IMG/VR virus record: IMGVR_UViG_3300023170_000108
Coordinates: 1-32,022 of that record
Source of the DNA: a virus
DNA: 32,022 nt
Strand: one strand, 5' to 3'
In this document: positions 1 through 4,412 of the stretch, one piece after another
Numbering within the stretch: position 1 is the first letter of the stretch
Layout: the number at the start of each line of letters is the position of its first letter
The notes under the pieces: model-generated
What the model was told of the DNA's origin: nothing
Databases searched by the model: none
The model's input: the letters and a program-made list of their open reading frames with translations, nothing else
Made by a program: the position numbers and the translations under genes

Positions 1-123
1 AACAGGGATGAGGACCGAAGCTGCCAGATCTTCTGGTTCAAGGACAAACTCTATCTCTTCCTGGATCATTGCTTCATGAACTGTAGATGATATGTCAGCC
101 ATCAGCTGTGCTTTGTCTTTCAT
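1..123 (-). CDS. Partial hypothetical protein, cut by left edge
   Basis: A leftward open frame starts with ATG at 121-123 and stays open for 41 codons to the window edge, so the C-terminus is missing. The visible N-terminus (begins MKDKAQLMADISSTVHE) is acidic and probably helical. Its start codon overlaps the TAA of the upstream 127-residue gene as TAATG, which favours translational coupling and supports the start. I recognise no domain in the visible part. Confidence 0.6.
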   Translation of the reverse strand, partial: MKDKAQLMADISSTVHEAMIQEEIEFVLEPEDLAASVLIPV

Positions 124-506
124 TATATTTGTCCTATTGTTAGAGATTCCTGCAAGATAGGACGTATTTCTGGGTATTGTAATGCTTCGAACGCTGATAC
201 CCAGACAATGTCCTGCTCTAAATCGTCAATTGTGAACTGTGTACTGACAGATTCTCCATACTTATCTGATCCAAGCACGAGTCCATAACCTGCAAGTGGA
301 TAGCGCCAATTGCTAAGCATGAAGAATCTAGTGCTAGTGTTAGCTGTCAATAGACCATCGTCAGCTATATATACTCCTTCATTTTCGCCAATACGAACGT
401 GATCAAACATAGCTGCGCGTATATGCTTTTGGATATCTTTGTAGTCGTCTAAGTGTTCGACTTCTGTGATGGTTTGTTTGTATGGGTCTATCAGTAGAGC
501 TTTCAT
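123..506 (-). CDS. DUF3846-like phage protein
   Basis: A 127-residue protein that opens MKALLIDPYKQTITEVEH, followed by a DYKDIQKHI segment, a valine/isoleucine-rich stretch with 'ADDGLL' near residue 50, and 'PLAGYGLVLGSD' near residues 70-81. This order resembles the DUF3846 family of small phage proteins of unknown function; the assignment is from memory of the pattern. The ATG at 506 has AGAGGA a few bases upstream. The gene lies just downstream, on the leftward strand, of a terminator at 524-558, so it needs read-through or its own promoter. Its stop overlaps the start of the next leftward gene. Confidence 0.7.
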   Translation of the reverse strand: MKALLIDPYKQTITEVEHLDDYKDIQKHIRAAMFDHVRIGENEGVYIADDGLLTANTSTRFFMLSNWRYPLAGYGLVLGSDKYGESVSTQFTIDDLEQDIVWVSAFEALQYPEIRPILQESLTIGQI

Positions 507-523
507 ATTCCATTCCTCTTAGT

Positions 524-558
524 TAAAAAACCCTCCCCCTAAAAAACTAAGGGGAGGG
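524..558 (-). terminator. Rho-independent terminator of the leftward 277-residue gene
   Basis: On the leftward strand an 8-bp stem CCCTCCCC/GGGGAGGG (plus-strand arms 531-538 and 551-558) closes an 11-12-base loop and is followed directly by six T residues (plus-strand A run 525-530). The order stem then T tract exists only on the minus strand. It separates the 277-residue gene from the DUF3846-like gene. Confidence 0.75.
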
Positions 559-682
559 TAAGCATTACACGCAGCTTGTTAGGGGATAGCTGCGCGTCAA
601 GGAGCCTTGCACATGTCAACCGGAGCTGCCGCTTACCCCGTACCAGGCGGATACCTGATACGGGGCAGAGGCTAACTATCAA
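559..682 (-). ncRNA. Structured 3' region or candidate small RNA upstream of the terminator
   Basis: This 124-base gap between the 277-residue gene and its terminator has no convincing frame but is rich in inverted repeats. One hairpin pairs 636-642 with 659-665 (CCCCGTA/TACGGGG) and continues with CAGG/CCTG (644-647/654-657) around a 6-base loop. A second pairs 570-576 with 588-594 (CGCAGCT/AGCTGCG). Smaller hairpins lie between. A structured stretch ending in an intrinsic terminator is the layout of a 3'-UTR-derived small RNA. It could also simply protect the mRNA end. No known RNA family is recognised. Confidence 0.35.
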
Positions 683-1516
683 CTAGCAAGCAATATCAAA
701 TTCCTTGAAGTCACTTGCGGTTACTACAGGAGGAGTTACCTTGCGGTAGTTCTTCTCAACGTAGTCGGCGCGGGCCTGGAGAGAACGCTTCACTTCGTAA
801 TCGAAATAATAACTTGGTTCTTTCCATCCAGCAATCTTACGACACTCGATGTTGACTTGACGCCAAAGGGCAGCGTCACTGGATGCAGCGAGCATCTTGT
901 CTTGAGCAGTGAGCATAGACTCGGACAGCTGCGACTCGTTCTGCTCCCTGTTGAGACGAGAGAAGTACGAATACTTGGCGATACCACGCTGTACCAGTGC
1001 AGACTGCGTAATTGAATTGACACTGGACACGACATTGTAGGCGTTGGATGTCTCGGTAAGGATCACACGATAGCTGTCAATGATTGCCTTGAGCTTGTCT
1101 TTATCAATCATCTTAGCCATAGCCTCTAAATCTTTAGCTGAGTAATCGCAATAGCTAACAACACCCTTGATGGTTACTGCGTTGGGGCGTAAGTGATACT
1201 TGCCATCTGACCAAGCGCTACCCCACACGTTGTGGCGAGACAGCTCGTAATCGTTGAATACCCAGAACGGGAAGTCCTGATTGGTGAGTACGGTGTTGCG
1301 CTCGTCAGCACCTTCTGGATCTGCGATGGTGTCGGGGCGATCATCGTCAAGAGATGACTCCATCTTGTACTCCATTGCTGGCTCCTCAACTGCGTTGCGG
1401 TCGAATACTTCGTTGGTACGGTTTACTTTAGACATAGTTGCTACTCCATTAGTAGTGGTTGGTGAATCGATTGTTGCTTCTAGCTTTGTTATCTCGTCAG
1501 CAAGATCTAGTTGCAT
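683..1516 (-). CDS. Hypothetical phage protein, 277 residues
   Basis: This is the longest leftward gene. The ATG at 1516 is preceded by AGGAG (tagGAGAGCTAGA context on the coding strand), a good ribosome binding site. The protein has an acidic, low-complexity first 75 residues and then a mixed region with aromatic clusters (residues 85-125) and a predicted helical middle. It has no signal peptide, membrane segment or catalytic motif that I can name. Its start overlaps the end of the 42-residue gene by 10 bases. Downstream there is a structured gap and a terminator. Because it sits among small early-type genes away from the structural block, a non-structural role is more likely, but this is inference. 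Confidence 0.8.
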   Translation of the reverse strand: MQLDLADEITKLEATIDSPTTTNGVATMSKVNRTNEVFDRNAVEEPAMEYKMESSLDDDRPDTIADPEGADERNTVLTNQDFPFWVFNDYELSRHNVWGSAWSDGKYHLRPNAVTIKGVVSYCDYSAKDLEAMAKMIDKDKLKAIIDSYRVILTETSNAYNVVSSVNSITQSALVQRGIAKYSYFSRLNREQNESQLSESMLTAQDKMLAASSDAALWRQVNIECRKIAGWKEPSYYFDYEVKRSLQARADYVEKNYRKVTPPVVTASDFKEFDIAC

Positions 1517-1635
1517 TCTAGCTCTCCTAGTTCAAGGTAATCATTGATAGTTGATAGGTATGTATCGGTATTTGATTCGTAATCAAACTCAATTGCTAAC
1601 TGCCAGTTGTCAGATACTAAATAAACTTCAGACAT
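1507..1635 (-). CDS. Small hypothetical protein, 42 residues
   Basis: The ATG at 1633-1635 is preceded by GTGAGGAAC, a good ribosome binding site, and the frame runs 42 codons to TAG at 1507-1509. The peptide begins MSEVYLVSDNWQLAIEFDY and ends LELGELECN; it is acidic and has no membrane segment. It overlaps the 277-residue gene by 10 bases, and the ribosome binding site of that gene lies inside it, which suggests coupled translation. Function unknown. It is the first gene leftward of the GTGTACC repeat array. Confidence 0.6.
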   Translation of the reverse strand: MSEVYLVSDNWQLAIEFDYESNTDTYLSTINDYLELGELECN

Positions 1636-1674
1636 ATGTTCCTCACTATAAGTGTGAAATCCATTGTTGGTTGC

Positions 1675-1715
1675 CAATCCTTTCCTAGGATTGTGTATTT
1701 TTTGATCAAATACAC
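1675..1715. repeat. Two abutting inverted repeats upstream of the 42-residue gene
   Basis: CAATCC (1675-1680) pairs with GGATTG (1688-1693) around a 7-base loop. Sharing base 1693, GTGTATTT (1693-1700) pairs with AAATACAC (1708-1715), again around 7 bases. The pair lies 40-80 bases upstream of the leftward 42-residue gene, in a position where an operator or leader structure would sit. The GTGTA core resembles the nearby repeat array. Confidence 0.4.
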
Positions 1716-1781
1716 TTACAAACCCGACTAAAAGCGAGCGTTAGCGAGCGTAAGGTATTGAAAAGTCTACTGAAAGTAGAT

Positions 1782-2061
1782 GTGTACCATGTGTACCGGG
1801 TGTGTACCGGGTAAAAAGGGGGATGTGGTACACAATTTCTTGTTATTTATCAGTTATTTATATTAATGTGTACCATGTGTACCACCAAAACAATAAAAAT
1901 AAGACCTAAAAAACAGGCATGTATATTTTTTTGTTTCTGTAAGTATGTCCAAAAGACATGGTACACGTGGTACACGCGGTACACATAACTGTAAGTTGTT
2001 GAATGTTAAGGGTTAAATGTGTACCGGGTAGATGATTTTACATGGTACACATGTGGTACAC
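1782..2061. repeat. Twelve-copy GTGTACC/GGTACAC array, candidate iterons or operators
   Basis: Exact GTGTACC starts at 1782, 1791, 1802, 1868, 1877 and 2019. Its exact reverse complement GGTACAC starts at 1827, 1960, 1969, 1978, 2044 and 2055. Neighbours on the same strand are spaced 9 or 11 bases, about one helical turn. The copies form three convergent groups: three forward then one reverse, two forward then three reverse, one forward then two reverse. In the first and third groups, the inner forward and reverse copies are both separated by exactly 18 bases that begin GGGTA. AT-rich stretches lie between groups (1834-1867, 1890-1950). This matches the look of an iteron-type origin or a multi-site operator. 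No coding frame covers it. Confidence 0.75.
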
Positions 2062-2076
2062 ATTGAAAATGTATGG

Positions 2077-2211
2077 TTATCTACCCGTGGCCGCGAGACA
2101 GTTGTCATTTGCCAGTTGTTTTTTAACATGCTTACGGTTGGCTTTGTTGACACGCCGTTTAGTGTAAGCCCGTAAGTGTTTTGCATACTCTTTACAGCCC
2201 CTCTTTGACAT
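2077..2211 (-). CDS. Small basic protein, 44 residues
   Basis: The ATG at 2209-2211 follows AAGAGGTG at good spacing, and the frame runs 44 codons to TAA at 2077-2079. The peptide (starts MSKRGCKEYAKHLRAYTKRR) is strongly basic and probably helical, which fits a nucleic-acid-binding or host-takeover peptide, but no family is recognised. The gene ends 16 bases before the GTGTACC array, so on the leftward strand it is directly upstream of it. It lies downstream of a terminator at 2386-2413, so it must have its own promoter in 2212-2385 or depend on read-through. Confidence 0.6.
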   Translation of the reverse strand: MSKRGCKEYAKHLRAYTKRRVNKANRKHVKKQLANDNCLAATGR

Positions 2212-2285
2212 TTAACACCTCTTAGTTGATAAGGTTTAGCTGTTACTTGGCACTTGACCTTTGTTAGTTAGCAGTTACTAACTAT

Positions 2286-2319
2286 CAGGTGACAATTATC
2301 AGTTGTTAATTGCCACCTG
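2286..2319 (-). promoter_or_regulatory. 13-bp inverted repeat in the leader of the 44-residue gene
   Basis: Arm 2286-2298 pairs with 2307-2319 around an 8-base loop. Read as leftward RNA every position pairs (one G-U); read on the plus strand the same position is an A-C mismatch. That asymmetry points to a leftward RNA hairpin rather than a protein-binding palindrome. No T tract follows, so it is not a terminator. The surrounding 2212-2385 gap otherwise holds only AT-rich heptamers and no gene that I can support. Confidence 0.4.
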
Positions 2320-2385
2320 GCGTCCGTGGGGGCACACAAAGCTCGCGTCAGTGGCACACTTATGCACATCCCCCAGCGCCCTTAG

Positions 2386-2413
2386 AAAAAATCGCGAGGG
2401 CCGAAGCCCCCGC
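2386..2413 (-). terminator. Intrinsic terminator with UUCG tetraloop, leftward
   Basis: On the leftward strand the stem GCGGGGGC/GCCCTCGC (8 bp, one G-U) is capped by TTCG, and GATTTTTT follows. It ends the transcript carrying the 74- and 32-residue genes. A strong ribosome binding site and ATG (2417-2419) lie only four bases before the stem, opening a 19-codon frame through the hairpin. Confidence 0.85.
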
Positions 2414-2429
2414 TTGCATGTGTATCTCC

Positions 2430-2528
2430 TTAACCTAGTAGTGCCATATAAACAGGGATGCAAGCCAGTAATGCTACCCAAACAAGCGCCCAACCTACGA
2501 TTTCAATAACCTTACAAAGTGTATTCAT
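2430..2528 (-). CDS. Small membrane protein, 32 residues
   Basis: The ATG at 2526-2528 is preceded by CAAGGAGTTCTAAT, a strong ribosome binding site, and the frame runs 32 codons to TAA at 2430-2432. The peptide is almost entirely hydrophobic: after MNTLCKVIEI comes a segment rich in V, W, A, L and I ending near residue 31, consistent with one membrane-spanning helix. It lies between the 74-residue gene and a terminator. It could be a small membrane effector, but position and length alone do not tell. Confidence 0.55.
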   Translation of the reverse strand: MNTLCKVIEIVGWALVWVALLACIPVYMALLG

Positions 2529-2577
2529 ATTAGAACTCCTTGACCCCTGACAGTTGCCAAGGGTCAATTGATAGTTG

Positions 2578-2802
2578 TTAGTTAATAGATTCTGCTATCT
2601 CTTCGACATCGCCATCGATATCAACGATTGCTATGGTAAGTGCAAGCATGAATGCATCGCTTGGGTTCTCCTTCACCCAGTTAATCGTATTCCCGAATGC
2701 GCCTTTGGCATCGGCTAGTAAAGCGCCAGCTGTTTTCTTAGCCTTGTTGATGCGGCGGGTTCTCTTTGCTTTCTGTGCTTTAGTACTTTTGAGTTTGAGC
2801 AT
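2578..2802 (-). CDS. Small hypothetical protein, 74 residues
   Basis: The ATG at 2802 is preceded by CAGGAGTTAGCA, a good ribosome binding site. The first 27 residues are lysine/arginine-rich (begins MLKLKSTKAQKAKRTRR), followed by an alanine-rich stretch, an amphipathic region around 'NWVKENPSDAFMLALTIAIV' (residues 42-60), and an acidic tail. The middle could associate with membrane or form a helical bundle. No family is recognised. It is the first gene of the leftward block after the divergent region. Confidence 0.65.
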   Translation of the reverse strand: MLKLKSTKAQKAKRTRRINKAKKTAGALLADAKGAFGNTINWVKENPSDAFMLALTIAIVDIDGDVEEIAESIN

Positions 2803-3120
2803 TGCTAACTCCTGTTAGTTAATAGTTGATAGTTGTTAAGTTAGTAACTCCTACTAACTTATTAATACATCCGACTTGCGAGCGAGCGTAGCGAGCGAGC
2901 TATGAATGGTTAGCTAATATCTAACAGTCGCCGGTCTGATTTTGAAACAAGGTTCCAATTGGTAAATCGAAAACAAGGTTCCAAAAAGGTAAAAAGGGGA
3001 AACGGGGCGGCAAACTAGCGAGAGGGGTATGTACTGAGTGAGCAATTTAGCCCACTGTTTTCAAAAAAATTTTCCCAAAAAATTTTTATAAATCATTTTT
3101 TTACGTTATTGTTCTGACCC
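2803..3120. promoter_or_regulatory. Divergent intergenic region between leftward and rightward blocks
   Basis: This 318-base gap has no supported gene. From left to right it holds AT-rich heptamers ahead of the 74-residue gene (2812-2860), a GCGAGCG-repeat element (2878-2900), a 14-base direct repeat AAACAAGGTTCCAA at 2945-2958 and 2971-2984, a purine-rich run (2985-3010), and A/T tracts (3062-3103) just before the HNH gene. Promoters for both directions are expected here, but I find no convincing -35/-10 pair on either strand. Confidence 0.45.
2945..2984. repeat. 14-base direct repeat, 26-base period
   Basis: AAACAAGGTTCCAA occurs at 2945-2958 and again at 2971-2984. Both are followed by a GGTAAA-like sequence a few bases later. 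The 26-base period (about 2.5 turns) and position in the divergent gap suggest a regulatory binding site. Confidence 0.5.
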
Positions 3121-3591
3121 ATGACTGAAAAACGAACTTGTAAAATCTGCAAAAAGTCGCTACCTAGCACTCAATACTCGATGCGAGAGGGCTATCTGTC
3201 GCTAACATGTAACAAATGCTCTCAGCGACAACGCAACATACGAATCAGTGCTACCCCCGACTCTTACCTCCGTGTTGTATTTAATAGTGCTAAGCACCAA
3301 GCAACTTCTGGGAAGCGCAAGAAAGACTGGACCTTAGAGGTAGAAGATATCTTTGAGATATGGGCTAAGCAGGAGGGCAAGTGCGCTTTATCGGGCGTAC
3401 TGATGACTTACGCAAGGGACGGGCAGGGCAGCAAAGATCTGAATGTATCCATTGATCGTATTGACCCAACGCTAGGATATGTTACTGGCAACGTACAGTT
3501 GGTGTCTTATCGAGTAAATCTTATGAAGCACACCCTGACGGAAGACGTTTTTTTCTGGTGGGTCAGAAATTTATATAATTTTTCTTGCTAG
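3121..3591 (+). CDS. HNH endonuclease with N-terminal zinc ribbon
   Basis: A 156-residue protein. Residues 7-33 carry CxxC...CxxC (C7, C10, C30, C33), a probable zinc ribbon. Residues 88-136 form an HNH-type core: C88-A-L-S-G, then SIDRID at 110-115, GYVTGNV at 119-125, and N133/K136. In this subfamily the first catalytic histidine position is taken by the D of SIDRID; this pattern is common in phage HNH proteins. HNH nucleases beside terminase genes often assist DNA packaging or cleavage; a homing-type nuclease is the alternative. There is no clear ribosome binding site before the ATG. It is the first gene of the rightward block. Confidence 0.85.
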   Translation: MTEKRTCKICKKSLPSTQYSMREGYLSLTCNKCSQRQRNIRISATPDSYLRVVFNSAKHQATSGKRKKDWTLEVEDIFEIWAKQEGKCALSGVLMTYARDGQGSKDLNVSIDRIDPTLGYVTGNVQLVSYRVNLMKHTLTEDVFFWWVRNLYNFSC

Positions 3592-3619
3592 TAGGCGGCG
3601 GTCGAACTAATATACCCCA

Positions 3620-3910
3620 ATGAGTAATGTCGAAGTATTGTGCCTGTCGGGACTAGAGCATGCAATTGTCGGTTATCAAGTGACAGCTGACAAGAATGCA
3701 GGGTTAGTTTACGACTACGAAAAGACAGTTACGGAGTTACAAGACCGAGGTTATGACGAAGAAGAGATCGAAGAATTCTTTGAAAACATACGAATGCTGC
3801 CTTTTCCGGGGCCATTGCCTATTTTTGTTAAGGTAGACTCAACATTAGGTGGTGCTGTTGCTGAAACAAAACCCATTATCCACGATGACCGAGACCCAAC
3901 CTACCACTGA
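3620..3910 (+). CDS. Small conserved-looking phage protein, 96 residues
   Basis: An acidic protein with 'LEHAIVGYQVTADKNAGLVYDYEK' near the N-terminus (residues 12-35), a helix with 'DEEEIEEFFENI' (47-58), and 'GPLPIFVKVD' (64-73). This order resembles a family of about 90-residue phage proteins of unknown function, in which a tyrosine-containing strand, an acidic helix and a 'TPIF/W' strand follow each other. The ribosome binding site is weak. Its 3' end overlaps the preferred terminase small subunit start by 26 bases. Confidence 0.7.
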   Translation: MSNVEVLCLSGLEHAIVGYQVTADKNAGLVYDYEKTVTELQDRGYDEEEIEEFFENIRMLPFPGPLPIFVKVDSTLGGAVAETKPIIHDDRDPTYH

Positions 3911-4412
3911 GGGGCTTATGCCCAGCAGTGAGTTCCAATCCCATATGCCTTATGCAGGGCTACAGCACAATGCGCTCACGATTCAGCAAGAAAAGTTTGT
4001 CCAATACGTGTCATCTGGCATGACATACGCGGCAGCTGCCAGGGCATCGGGGTATACAAACCCCGAAAGAGCCTATGAGTTGGTAAAAAATCCCAAAATA
4101 GCGCAGGCCATCGACTATTTTCGTGCCCAGATGCGTGAAGAGGTCAAATTCAACGTAGTAAACGCCCATTCTATGTACATGGATGCCTACGCGCAGTCGG
4201 CAACTGCTACTGAAATGAAGAATACGGTGGATTCGCTAGTAAAATTGCACGGTTTGGCCAAAGACAACCAGCCACAAACGCAGGTTAACGTGCAGATTAA
4301 CAATATTAAACAGCTTGAGCGCCTGACTGACGAAGAATTGCTCAAGATTGTTGGTAAGGATATGCAGTACTTAGAGCCAGTTGCGGATGGAGATACCGAA
4401 GAGGCAGTGTAA
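3885..4412 (+). CDS. terS: Terminase small subunit
   Basis: A 175-residue protein from the ATG at 3885 (start MTETQPTTEG). Residues 30-60 contain a helix-turn-helix with 'LTIQQEKFVQYVSSGMTYAAAARASGY', and then 'NPKIAQAIDYFRAQM', the pattern of small terminase subunits that recognise the packaging site. The C-terminal part has 'LERLTDEELLKIVG' (about residues 145-160), typical of the oligomerisation or large-subunit contact region. A GTG at 3849 in the same frame would add 12 residues, but these do not look like coding sequence of the family. It overlaps the upstream gene, and its end overlaps the start of terL. Confidence 0.85.
   Translation: MTETQPTTEGLMPSSEFQSHMPYAGLQHNALTIQQEKFVQYVSSGMTYAAAARASGYTNPERAYELVKNPKIAQAIDYFRAQMREEVKFNVVNAHSMYMDAYAQSATATEMKNTVDSLVKLHGLAKDNQPQTQVNVQINNIKQLERLTDEELLKIVGKDMQYLEPVADGDTEEAV

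Noticed and set aside
1281-1547. 88-codon rightward frame
   Set aside because: It is antisense to the 277-residue gene, Ser-rich with no ribosome binding site, and typical of a shadow frame.
1782-2061. CRISPR array
   Set aside because: The repeats are seven bases, occur in both orientations and have spacers as short as 2-4 bases, unlike CRISPR repeats and spacers.
2360-2419. 19-codon leftward frame as a separate gene
   Set aside because: It has a strong ribosome binding site but runs through the terminator stem. I treat it as a possible regulatory start rather than a protein gene.
2299-2493. 64-codon leftward frame starting MGACLGSITGL
   Set aside because: It overlaps the 32-residue gene and the terminator at 2386-2413 in another frame and has no ribosome binding site. 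The terminator and the short gene explain the region better.
2303-2509. 68-codon rightward frame
   Set aside because: It is antisense to the 32-residue gene and terminator, lacks a ribosome binding site and has atypical composition.
2633-2818. 61-codon rightward frame with a hydrophobic sequence
   Set aside because: It is antisense to the 74-residue gene, which has a good ribosome binding site; its hydrophobicity mirrors the opposite strand.
3087-3094. T4-type late promoter (TATAAATA-like)
   Set aside because: TATAAATC differs by one base, but nothing else in the window suggests a T4-like transcription programme, and such strings are expected in A/T tracts.
3084-3112. Leaderless promoter for the HNH gene
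   Set aside because: TATTGT at 3107-3112 sits about eight bases before the ATG, but the matching -35 position is only an A/T tract. The match is too weak in such AT-rich sequence.
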